A stretch of DNA of 64,000 nt from Dyella telluris (GTDB taxonomy: Bacteria > Pseudomonadota > Gammaproteobacteria > Xanthomonadales > Rhodanobacteraceae). The notes under the pieces are model-generated. The model made no database searches. It saw only the letters and a program-made list of their open reading frames with translations, and had not been told where the DNA came from. The DNA lies in contig NZ_CP060412.1 of assembly GCF_014297575.1 (NCBI RefSeq), positions 3,348,001-3,412,000 on the forward strand. Reading direction: 5' to 3'. Shown here one piece after another: positions 35,854 through 43,831 of this stretch; the stretch's first letter is position 1; each line of letters begins with the position of its first letter. The translations under genes and the position numbers were made by a program.

Positions 35854-37089
35854 CGCTGGTTGGGTGGGTCGAATGCAGCGCGCGACGAGCACCAGGCCGG
35901 TCATTGCCATGACCAGATCCGAGAGAATGACGGCAGCGACCAGGCCCATGACTCCCCACCATGGGGTAAGGGTTAGTATGGCGATCAACATCAGGATAAT
36001 GCCCAGAGTCTCAAAGCCCATGCGCTCCAGAGGGTGCCCAAGCGCGACGAGCACGCTGCCAGTGGCCAACCTCAGCGAAGTAAATGGTGTCGCCAATGCC
36101 ATCCATCTCACTAGTTGAGCTGTGCGACTGAATTCAGCTCCGAGGATCCATGGGAGCAGTGGTGCAATGAGCAATAGCAGGATTCCGCTGAGAATGCCCC
36201 ACCCGGCGGCAAGGGCAAACATCGTCCGGATCAGTGTGCGCGCGTTACGATCTTGCTCTCGTGCGTGCCGGAACAAGCGCGGCTGAGCGGTAAGGAGCAT
36301 TGCCAGCACGGGCAACACGACGGCTCCCATTATTCTCGATCCGGCAACATAGATGCCTGCATCGGTGGCTCCTACTTGCCGCACAGCGGCAATCTTGTCG
36401 ATCTCGGTAGGGTTGGTGGCTACCAGCAGCATTGCTGCATAGGTACCGCCTTCCTTGAGTTCGTCTCGTGTGGCAAGACGGGGGCGCCAATCAAGTGAAA
36501 CGTATCCTCTGGCTATCCACCAGCCTGTTGCCGCGCCCATAAGGGACGCAAGGAACTGGAGTCCCACATATGTTTCGAGTCGGTCTGGCCCATGCAACAT
36601 GTAGCACGGAGGTACAGCGAGCACTCGAAGTCCAAGTGGGAACCATTGGATCCACTGGCTTAGTGGCACCTTTTCTGCTGCTTGCAAAGCGAAGCTGGCA
36701 AGAGTTGTGAGTGGCGTGAGCAGAAGCTCCGTTGCGCCGATGATTGCCCACAGTTGCCATGTGAGCTCGCCCCCGATCAGTCCACGCCCAACAGTGACGT
36801 AAAAGACAAACAACAAGCTGCCGACAATGCAAGTCAATGGCCAGGCGTAGCGCCATATATCCACAGCAGCATCGAGATGGCCACTGGCATGCTTGAGCAG
36901 CACATAGCCACTGCCGAAAGTCGAAAGCGTGCCAAGCACGATGGCGCATGAAGCCGCTGACGCAAACTGTCCGTAGACCGCGGGACCGAGCAAACGCGTA
37001 AGCATGACTAGCGTTGCTGCTAGCGTGATTAGGCGCAGCACCAGTATGGTTGCGGTTTGCAGGCTCTTGCGTGCCAGAGTGCCTTTCAT
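35830..37089 (-). CDS. polysaccharide flippase (MOP superfamily, Wzx-like)
   Basis: A 419-residue protein with about 12 membrane helices; the start at ATG 37089 opens with the basic MKGTLARKSLQTATILVLRLIT. Features are RLLGPAVYGQFASAAS, ATNPTEIDKIAAVRQVGATDAGIYVAGSRIMGA and the repeated LLxxxxPLLPWILG segment of Wzx/RfbX proteins. It would flip lipid-linked oligosaccharide to the periplasm, where the GT-C membrane enzymes act. It is convergent with the last GT2 gene. Confidence 0.85.
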   Translation of the reverse strand: MKGTLARKSLQTATILVLRLITLAATLVMLTRLLGPAVYGQFASAASCAIVLGTLSTFGSGYVLLKHASGHLDAAVDIWRYAWPLTCIVGSLLFVFYVTVGRGLIGGELTWQLWAIIGATELLLTPLTTLASFALQAAEKVPLSQWIQWFPLGLRVLAVPPCYMLHGPDRLETYVGLQFLASLMGAATGWWIARGYVSLDWRPRLATRDELKEGGTYAAMLLVATNPTEIDKIAAVRQVGATDAGIYVAGSRIMGAVVLPVLAMLLTAQPRLFRHAREQDRNARTLIRTMFALAAGWGILSGILLLLIAPLLPWILGAEFSRTAQLVRWMALATPFTSLRLATGSVLVALGHPLERMGFETLGIILMLIAILTLTPWWGVMGLVAAVILSDLVMAMTGLVLVARCIRPTQPALPQAPPG

Positions 37090-37180
37090 GATCGGAGATT
37101 TTGATGACAGAGGCCATGAAGCCCACTGTCGGCATGCGGGATTTGCCGAGTGTGTGGCGCGGACGACAATTTGCCAAACA

Positions 37181-39211
37181 TCACTTGACCGCTCCGGCTC
37201 CTGAATGCGCAGCAGCAGGTTTTTCTTTTGCAGCGATTCGTGCACTCAAGATGGCCATGCCTGCATCCAGATGTCCGCCGAAGTTGAGCTGTTGAAGGTC
37301 GTTCAGACTCTGTCGCGCTTCGTCCAGGCGATCCATGTCGGTGAGCATGCGAATCAGCGTCACTCGGTACGCTGGTTCTTTGGGGTTGGCGGCAACGGCC
37401 TCTCGCAGCATCTTTACCCCTAGGGCATGATCGTTGAGTGCTTCCCAAGCGTACACGCCGTACATATTAAGCAGCCTGGCACCCGGCTTCGGGTGGGACA
37501 AGGCTGCAAGATATGCCTCTAGCATGCGTTCCTTCGGAAGGTCGCACTCTCCCATAATTTGACATGAGCTCAGTTCCTCCAGTGAACTTTCATCTTGCAC
37601 CGTGGATTTTCGCGCCTTGAGCTTGGTGATCATGCTGTCCCACCAACGGCCTTCCAGTGGAAGATGCATGCGGGCGTTCATGAAAATCAGCGCCTGCTGC
37701 GGAAGGATTGACGATTCAGGCAGCGCTGCGGCTTTCTCTAGGGCGTCATAAGCCAAATTCCGATATGGTGAGGTCGGGTCGTATTTTGAGTAGATGATGT
37801 AGGTTCGGCCAAGCTCATACATGGCGCGGGGGGAGTCGGGTGCGCGTGATGCAAAGTCAATCGCTTGGCGCAGCGGATTCCCCCAGGCATAGGCCGTGAC
37901 CATGGTGAGCACGCCCCAAGAGACTATCAGTCCGCCGAACAGGATGTGGCGGGGCATTGCAAGCGGTATGGCTTTCTCTGCGTCATGTTTGCTGGCATCA
38001 GAATCTTTCCTCCAGGTGCCTGGAGCAGTCAGTAGCGGAATAATGGCCAGCATGACACCAAGGCTGGCGAAGTAGTTCCGGTGCTCGTAGACCAGCTCCA
38101 GCGGAAGAATGGTGCCTGCCAGAAGGTGACAAGCCAAAAAAAACAAAGTCCCCAGAGCGACCAAGGGAAAGCGCTGGCGGATACGAACGGCAAGCACGAC
38201 CAATCCCAGCAGCGCCAACATGCTCGCGAGGGTGGTCCATGGTGTAAGCACACCTGTCGAGACGCGGTACTGGTCGTGATAGAACGACAGCGCCTGTGGC
38301 GTGGGAAATACGGTCCATACTAGATACGAGGTGACGACGCGGGTCTCCGTCAAAAGACGGGTGCCGAGCGTGAAGTCGCGCGCCGCCCAAGTTTCAGGGT
38401 TGAGCACACCAGGCAGCAGCCAAGCGAGGCCGATGACCATGGGGACCAGCAGCGCTGCGACAAATAGGGCGCCAATGCGCCAGTCGAAACGACGTCCTTC
38501 ATGTTGCTGGTCCGATCGCATTGCTGGTGCGAAAAGTACCCACTCCGTGCATAGCGCATACAGGGGGAGCATTACGGCCGTTTCCTTGGCCAGTGCACCG
38601 ACAACGGTCGGAAGCGTAATGCTCAGGCAGCAAAGGGTGAAACCTTTCCATGATCGAGTACTTTTGATCATGGATGCGCGGCCAGCGACGTAGCCGATCA
38701 GGCCAAGGAGAACGAACAGGTTCGCCAGGCTCTCCTCGCGCTGGACAATATAGAGAACGGCAGTGAGGTTGATGGGAAGAATCATCCACGCGCCAGCAAT
38801 GCATGCCGCGGTGACGTTGGCTCCTTGGTATGCGGCGCAATCCCTGTACCTTGTCGCCAGTTGCACCAGCATGCGAGCGAGCATGAACACCAATACGCCA
38901 TTCAACAGGTGGATGGCGAGATTGGTGATCTTCCAGCCCCAAGGGTTCATGCCGCTGGCGGCAAAATTGGAGACGAAACTGAGCGAGGCCAGTGGTCGCT
39001 TGAAATCACTGGCGGGCGATGACAGCGCCGCGCGAATCAATGATGCGACATCGAATCTGGCAGGCTGCACACCGGGATTGTTGACGATGTTCGTATAGTC
39101 ATCAAACAGCCATCCACCTGAGAGGCCGGGCCAGTAAATGACGATGGTGAGCAAAGTGGCTAGTGCAAAGATCACATAGCCGTGCCGACGGTATCGGTTG
39201 GAGAATGACAT
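37181..39211 (-). CDS. TMTC-like GT-C membrane protein with TPR-like C-terminus, paralogue 1
   Basis: A 676-residue polytopic protein from ATG 39211. The first loop after TM1 reads IYWPGLSGGWLFDDYTNIVNNPGV, with the Asp pair D37-D38 in the position of the catalytic acid motif of GT-C enzymes such as TMTC and PMT. About 10-12 helices are followed by a soluble region from about residue 450 with helical-repeat character (YELGRTYIIYSKYDPTSPYRNLAYDALEKAA, KMLREAVAANPKEPAYRVTLIRMLTDMDRLDEARQSL). Motifs shared with the next gene are YIVQREESLANLFVLLGLIGY, ALAKETAVMLPLYAL and LVYEHRNYFASLGVMLAI. I infer a protein or lipid-carrier glycosyltransferase, possibly acting on PilA. Confidence 0.7.
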   Translation of the reverse strand: MSFSNRYRRHGYVIFALATLLTIVIYWPGLSGGWLFDDYTNIVNNPGVQPARFDVASLIRAALSSPASDFKRPLASLSFVSNFAASGMNPWGWKITNLAIHLLNGVLVFMLARMLVQLATRYRDCAAYQGANVTAACIAGAWMILPINLTAVLYIVQREESLANLFVLLGLIGYVAGRASMIKSTRSWKGFTLCCLSITLPTVVGALAKETAVMLPLYALCTEWVLFAPAMRSDQQHEGRRFDWRIGALFVAALLVPMVIGLAWLLPGVLNPETWAARDFTLGTRLLTETRVVTSYLVWTVFPTPQALSFYHDQYRVSTGVLTPWTTLASMLALLGLVVLAVRIRQRFPLVALGTLFFLACHLLAGTILPLELVYEHRNYFASLGVMLAIIPLLTAPGTWRKDSDASKHDAEKAIPLAMPRHILFGGLIVSWGVLTMVTAYAWGNPLRQAIDFASRAPDSPRAMYELGRTYIIYSKYDPTSPYRNLAYDALEKAAALPESSILPQQALIFMNARMHLPLEGRWWDSMITKLKARKSTVQDESSLEELSSCQIMGECDLPKERMLEAYLAALSHPKPGARLLNMYGVYAWEALNDHALGVKMLREAVAANPKEPAYRVTLIRMLTDMDRLDEARQSLNDLQQLNFGGHLDAGMAILSARIAAKEKPAAAHSGAGAVK

Positions 39212-39354
39212 TGCCTGATTGACCACGGACTCGTTTGTTGGCGGGGCAGGGCGCCCTCGCGGTGTTTTGATTATGGACGAGAGGAGGGGCGATTACCTTG
39301 CATCCTCGTCCCCAGCATTGGGTTTTCTCTTGCAGCCGCGGAGCGTCCGGCTTT

Positions 39355-41283
39355 TCATTTCATGTGCGCAATGGCGGCAATGGCTTCTTGGTTGATGGCC
39401 TTGTCGTCCACCAGCAAGCGCCTCAGCAGCGGCAGGCGGCTAGTGTCGGTGTCGCGCAGTACGTCGATAGCCTGCGTGCGCAGCCCTGCGCTGACCAGAT
39501 ACTTCGCCTGTATTCTGGGGATATTGGCATCCGGGTCGGCTTGATAGGTGGCGTCCAGTTCACTCATGGCCATACCAAGGTCGCCGCGCTGCACCGCCCA
39601 AAAATGTTTCTGGTAGTGGAGAAAGCCGGAGGACACTGGGTTGTCACCGTAGGCCGCATTACCCAGCAGGATGTCAACGCTATCTCTCCAGCGGGAATCA
39701 TTCAGCGCCGGGCATTGCTTGCTGGCGGCCAGCTTGCGCAAGAGCTCCATATTCTCGAAAGCTGCGCGATCGAAGGGGGCTGTGCGTAGCAACTGGTCAA
39801 GTTCATCCATGTCCTTGGGGGCTAGCGTGCCCATCCGGCAACGCAGGTAGATCCGGTTTTCAGCCAATCCCGGGTTGTCCGGGTGATGCACTTGAGCGGC
39901 CTCGATGGTGTGTAGTGACTGATCCAGGTGACCGCTTTTTACCAGACGCTCTGCCAGGTAGGTTTGTGCACGAATGGAGTCTGGCTGCGCCTGGGCCCAC
40001 GCGGTGGCCAGCAGGTTCTCCGAGGCGTAGACGCGAGCACTCAGTGCCGTGGCAAGGCAGCAGGCGACCAGCCAGGTGCCGTAGGTGAGTTGTGCAAGCT
40101 TGCGCTGGGCAGGGGCCTGAAGCCGCACCATGCCCATACTTATCGCCACCATGACGCCGATAAGGGGTACGTAATTGCGATGCTCGAAATACAGTTCCAG
40201 CATCACTGTGGAACTTTCGATCAACTGCCCCGCCAGATACCACAGGATGCCCATGGCCAGCAGCGGCCTACGCTTGATGGAGGCCAGACCCGCCACCAGG
40301 GCTACCACCAGTGCAATGACGCAAAGCGCGGTGCTGGCTGGTGACATCAGATCATGGGAGACGGTGAAGTTATCGTGGTAAAGCCCGTAGACCCCAAATT
40401 GTGGGAGCAGGGTGTTGCCGAGGTAGCTGGCAAGCACACGCGGTTCGGTCAGCAGTCGCTCGCCCAGCGTGAAATTCCGGCTGTAGTGCTGGCCCCATGC
40501 TGCAAAGCCAGCGTTGATCAGATAGGCCAGCACAAAAAGGATGGCTGGCCAGATCAGCAGGCGTCGTAACCATTGAAGCGTACGAGGGAGCTGGGCCACC
40601 TGCGTTCGCAGTACGGTGGCATCCAGCACCAGTGCGTAAAGTGGCAACAGAATGCCGTTTTCCTTGCACAGAAAGCTCAGCGCGGTGCAAAGGCCGAGGC
40701 CAGTGAACATCCAGACTGCGCGGCGGTGCGCCGGTAAGTTCTTTCCCAGGACACAGTGCAGATAGGCGAGCAGGCCTAGCAGCACAAACAACGCCATCAG
40801 TAGCGTCATGCGCTGTATCACCAGCACCACGCCGGAAAGCGCCATGGGGTTGAGTAGCCAAGCGGCGGTGGCGAGTAGGGCCGCCAGATCATGTTGGCTG
40901 ATGCTTTCTACAGGGCGGTTGTTCTGTCTCAGTGCTTGGGACAGTCGGCGAGTCAATAGAAAGACCAGGCAGCCACAGGCGAGGTGAATCCCAAGATTCA
41001 CCAGCTTGAAGGGGAGAGGGGATTGGGGCCAGTCACTTCGCTGCAGCAGAAAGCTCAGCATCGAAAGCGGCCGGCCGGGAAAGTCGCGTGCCTGGGAGAG
41101 ATAAATGCCCAGGTCGCGCCAGCTCGACAAGTGTTCGATGCTGGTCAGTGCGGAGAGGTTGGGAGAGTCGTCAAAAAGAAACGGGCCGCGCAGTGAGGGC
41201 CAGTAAATCAAGGTGCAGATGGTCAGTACAACAGCCAGCCAGGGCCAGGTGTGTCTGAATCGGATTTGAGGTGCTGGACGCAT
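39355..41283 (-). CDS. TMTC-like GT-C membrane protein, paralogue 2, directly downstream of pilA
   Basis: A 642-residue paralogue of the previous gene, with IYWPSLRGPFLFDDSPNLSAL (D38-D39), VLVIQRMTLLMALFVLLGLLAYL, FLCKENGILLPLYALVLD, LLTEPRVLASYLGNTLLPQ and ELYFEHRNYVPLIGVMVAI. The C-terminal third is soluble and helical, TPR-like (QTYLAERLVKSGHLDQSLHTIEAAQVHHPDNPG). It lies 82 bases beyond the pilA terminator, in the same direction. The arrangement resembles gammaproteobacteria where a membrane glycosyltransferase follows pilA and glycosylates the pilin (TfpO/TfpW type); the mechanism is inferred. Confidence 0.72.
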   Translation of the reverse strand: MRPAPQIRFRHTWPWLAVVLTICTLIYWPSLRGPFLFDDSPNLSALTSIEHLSSWRDLGIYLSQARDFPGRPLSMLSFLLQRSDWPQSPLPFKLVNLGIHLACGCLVFLLTRRLSQALRQNNRPVESISQHDLAALLATAAWLLNPMALSGVVLVIQRMTLLMALFVLLGLLAYLHCVLGKNLPAHRRAVWMFTGLGLCTALSFLCKENGILLPLYALVLDATVLRTQVAQLPRTLQWLRRLLIWPAILFVLAYLINAGFAAWGQHYSRNFTLGERLLTEPRVLASYLGNTLLPQFGVYGLYHDNFTVSHDLMSPASTALCVIALVVALVAGLASIKRRPLLAMGILWYLAGQLIESSTVMLELYFEHRNYVPLIGVMVAISMGMVRLQAPAQRKLAQLTYGTWLVACCLATALSARVYASENLLATAWAQAQPDSIRAQTYLAERLVKSGHLDQSLHTIEAAQVHHPDNPGLAENRIYLRCRMGTLAPKDMDELDQLLRTAPFDRAAFENMELLRKLAASKQCPALNDSRWRDSVDILLGNAAYGDNPVSSGFLHYQKHFWAVQRGDLGMAMSELDATYQADPDANIPRIQAKYLVSAGLRTQAIDVLRDTDTSRLPLLRRLLVDDKAINQEAIAAIAHMK

Positions 41284-41364
41284 GAGGCCCTATGGAAGAT
41301 GGTTGGGCGCGATTTGTCCCATAGGGGAGGTTTGGTCCGCTGCAAGCGTGTTGGTGGGGAATGC

Positions 41365-41393
41365 AAAAAGACCCCTCCCGAGGGAGGGGTCTT
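41365..41393 (-). terminator. Rho-independent terminator after pilA
   Basis: GACCCCTCCC and GGAGGGGTC pair around a short loop, followed on the minus strand by TTTTT (41369-41365). It isolates pilA as a single-gene transcript. Confidence 0.85.
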
Positions 41394-41426
41394 CCAGGGT
41401 ACGTCTTGAACTAAAACGCCCTGACC

Positions 41427-41882
41427 TTACTTGGTGCCAGCGCAAACCTGCGGCAGGTATTTCTGCGGGATACCTGCGCTGGCGCAGGACCAGGTGACGG
41501 CGCCGCCGTTGCTCAGATCACCGGTGACAGTGACAGTCTCGGCACCCAGCGGCTTGGACACCGAGCCCGCAGCCTTGAACGTCACGGTGATACCGCAGCT
41601 GCTGGCGCCGGAGGCGGCCACTTCCGCTTGGGCCACGTACTTGCCCGAGTAGCTGCCGACCGGGAGGAATCCAGTGGTCGAGTTGGTCGGGCAGGAACCG
41701 GTCTGGTTGAAGTACTCGACGATCGGGGTCTTCAGGCCGTCAGCGATGGTCTGCGACTCGGAGAACTGCGACTTGGTGATGTAGTTCTGGTACTGCGGGA
41801 TCGCGATAGCGGCCAGGATCGCGATGATCGCCACGACGATCATCAGTTCGATCAGGGTAAAGCCCTTCTGCACGTTCTTCAT
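41427..41882 (-). CDS. pilA: major type IV pilin PilA
   Basis: A 151-residue prepilin with a short leader MKNVQKG, cleavage at G^[24 protein letters not shown], and Glu at +5. It has the standard alpha1 helix and a C-terminal disulfide loop ([16 protein letters not shown]) as in Pseudomonas-type pilins; another Cys pair (GSCPT, SSCGI) lies in the middle. Many Ser and Thr in the mature part could be glycosylated. AGAGGA lies 6 bases upstream of the ATG. It has its own terminator and a candidate RpoN promoter, as usual for a strongly expressed pilin. It is separated from pilBCD by glycan genes. Confidence 0.95.
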   Translation of the reverse strand: MKNVQKGFTLIELMIVVAIIAILAAIAIPQYQNYITKSQFSESQTIADGLKTPIVEYFNQTGSCPTNSTTGFLPVGSYSGKYVAQAEVAASGASSCGITVTFKAAGSVSKPLGAETVTVTGDLSNGGAVTWSCASAGIPQKYLPQVCAGTK

Positions 41883-41899
41883 GGTGGTTCCTCTGTTTT

Positions 41900-41911
41900 G
41901 GTTAGCTAACC
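41900..41911. promoter_or_regulatory. 12-base perfect palindrome in the pilA leader
   Basis: GGTTAGCTAACC is self-complementary. It is about 20 bases upstream of the pilA ATG, inside the likely 5' untranslated region. It could be a protein-binding site or an mRNA hairpin with a tiny loop; nothing more can be said. Confidence 0.3.
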
Positions 41912-42006
41912 GGTAATGCCCCCTGAGCCCCGGTCCCGTTTCCCCCTAGGCGGGAACGGACCCCTTCACTGCGGTCTGGAACGACCAGGAAGCTCCTGAC
42001 ACCCGC

Positions 42007-42022
42007 AGCATGTTCTATGCCA
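42007..42022 (-). promoter_or_regulatory. candidate sigma-54 (RpoN) promoter of pilA
   Basis: On the minus strand TGGCATAGAACATGCT carries the GG and GC dinucleotides with the exact 10-base interval of the -24/-12 consensus TGGCACG-N4-TTGCW, with three mismatches. It would start transcription near 41996 and give a leader of about 110 bases. In Pseudomonas and Xanthomonas pilA is RpoN/PilR dependent. The rest of the 312-base gap (41883-42194) holds a TACCCGC/GCGGGTA inverted repeat at 42041-42059 and no gene. Confidence 0.4.
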
Positions 42023-42194
42023 CGATCGCCATTTGGTGGTTACCCGCTGTTGGCGGGTACGTGGATTGTGCATAGGGTCACGGGCCCCGACAAGCTGAGA
42101 CAGCCGACGTTCTTGCAGGATTGTCGAGCATGTCTCGGTGCGCCGGGGCTGGCTGCTCGTGCAGGGCAAAAAGTGACGCTCTGCGTCAGCGGGT

Positions 42195-43577
42195 TTATGA
42201 GACGCCCGTCTCGAAGTGCTCTTGAGGGTCACTCGGCCGTTGGCGATGAGGGGCCATCCGCGTGCTTTGCCTGCGGCTGGTCCACCACAGAATCGCTTGC
42301 CTCACTGCCTCGGCTGCCACCAGCAGCTCCATGCCCCGGAACGGAATGGAGTAGCGCGGCTCCGCCTGCAGAAGGGAATAGACCAGCGTCACGTAGGCGA
42401 CAAGGGTGGTCACCGCCAATGGCAGTGCCGGGGACTGGCGTCCCTTCATCCACACCGACACCATGCCCGCCAGTGCAAGGAGCATGATCAAGGGATTGAG
42501 CGCCCGGCACAGGGAGACCGTCGCCCTGAGGGCAGGTTGGTCATCGAGCAGAGAATGGGCTGTTGGGTACACGTAGATGTTTCCCTGTCCGATGCGAATG
42601 CTCCAGCCCCATAGCAGGGCCGGTTTGCCCGCATACCAGGCCACGTAGCGCAGCGGGTCCTGCTTCACTCGAATGGATACAAGTTGCAGGCCCGCCGAGG
42701 TGGACGCCTTCAGCGTGTCGTATTCGTGCTGGATCTCGCCCTGGGTGCGCAGCCCATCCGGATCGCCCATAGCGCTGGCGATGTAGCTTGAGTGATATTC
42801 CGGCCATGAGCCCTGCACAGCATTGAGCAACGCGCGGCCCGACGAGCTTTCGCCCTCGTGAAGCCCGGCATTGCGAACCCCCCAGCCCAGGGGTAGCAAC
42901 AGTGATGACAACGCCAGTACCAGAACCAGTGAGCGGGAACTGCGGCTGCGCCAGCCAAGGGCGGCGGCCAGGAGCAGGCCAAACGGAATCATGATGGCGT
43001 TGGTCAGTGCAGCGATGCCGATTGCCATGCCGCTCGCGGCCATAGTGAGTCGGCTGTTTCGTTCCGCCGCCCGCTGAAGGAGGAAGAGTGCAAGCGCCAC
43101 CCAGAACGCCGTCGCGGTTTCGGACAACAGGTAGCCGCTCATCGTGATGCTGTGAGGCCAGATGGCCATAACAAGGCCCGCTAGCACGCTGCCCTTCGTC
43201 CCCAGCCAGGGGTGCGCAGCGCCCATCAGCAAGGCGACCGTCAGAGCGCCCAGCAGGCCCTGGAGCATTAGTACGGCGTGGTACCAAGGCACGAAATCAT
43301 TCTGCAGAAGCATGACGCCGGCCAGAAGACTCGGGTATCCAGGATCACGAAAACTGTCGGGCACCACGTTGGCGCCGCCGGGCGTGCTCTTGGAGAACAC
43401 GCCGTGGTGCGCCAGATTCCAGGCATACGAGACATACTGTCCAGCGTCACCGCGCAAGGGGTAGTCGACAGTCATCTGGGTCAGGTACGCCCAGCGCAAC
43501 CCAAGGGCCAGCAGGCTCACGGCCACCCACAGAAACCGCCAGTAGCGCCGCTCGTTGGCGTGCGTAGTCGTGCTCAT
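42195..43577 (-). CDS. GT39/PMT-like GT-C membrane glycosyltransferase
   Basis: A 460-residue protein with about 10-12 membrane helices. The first periplasmic loop has VDYPLRGDAGQYVSYAWNLAHHGVFS, with the Asp and the Y/W-rich stretch typical of ArnT/PMT-like enzymes, and SFRDPGYPSLLAGVML. SGYLLSETATAFWVALALFLLQRAAER and LLQAEPRYSIPFRGMELLVAAEAV are further family hallmarks (AEpRYxxPxxP-type end). It uses a lipid-linked sugar donor on the periplasmic side. It is upstream of pilA on the same strand. The acceptor is unknown; the pilin or lipid A are candidates. Confidence 0.8.
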   Translation of the reverse strand: MSTTTHANERRYWRFLWVAVSLLALGLRWAYLTQMTVDYPLRGDAGQYVSYAWNLAHHGVFSKSTPGGANVVPDSFRDPGYPSLLAGVMLLQNDFVPWYHAVLMLQGLLGALTVALLMGAAHPWLGTKGSVLAGLVMAIWPHSITMSGYLLSETATAFWVALALFLLQRAAERNSRLTMAASGMAIGIAALTNAIMIPFGLLLAAALGWRSRSSRSLVLVLALSSLLLPLGWGVRNAGLHEGESSSGRALLNAVQGSWPEYHSSYIASAMGDPDGLRTQGEIQHEYDTLKASTSAGLQLVSIRVKQDPLRYVAWYAGKPALLWGWSIRIGQGNIYVYPTAHSLLDDQPALRATVSLCRALNPLIMLLALAGMVSVWMKGRQSPALPLAVTTLVAYVTLVYSLLQAEPRYSIPFRGMELLVAAEAVRQAILWWTSRRQSTRMAPHRQRPSDPQEHFETGVS

Positions 43578-43831
43578 CGAATCCCCTCGATCTCGTGTGA
43601 CCTCGCAGCCAACCCGAACCGGCTGGCTGAGGTCTTGGATGCTAACATCTCGAATTTCGCAGGCCGCCGCGTGGTTAGCGCGGCCCCGTCACAGATTTCA
43701 GGATCGCCTGTTCTACGCCGGGTCCGGGGTTGGGGCGCCCGGGTCGCCTTGACGGGTCCTGTCCGGCGAGCTTGCGCTGCCGAGAGCCGGCTCTTACCGT
43801 GATGGCCTTCGTAGCACCCAGGAACCAACCC

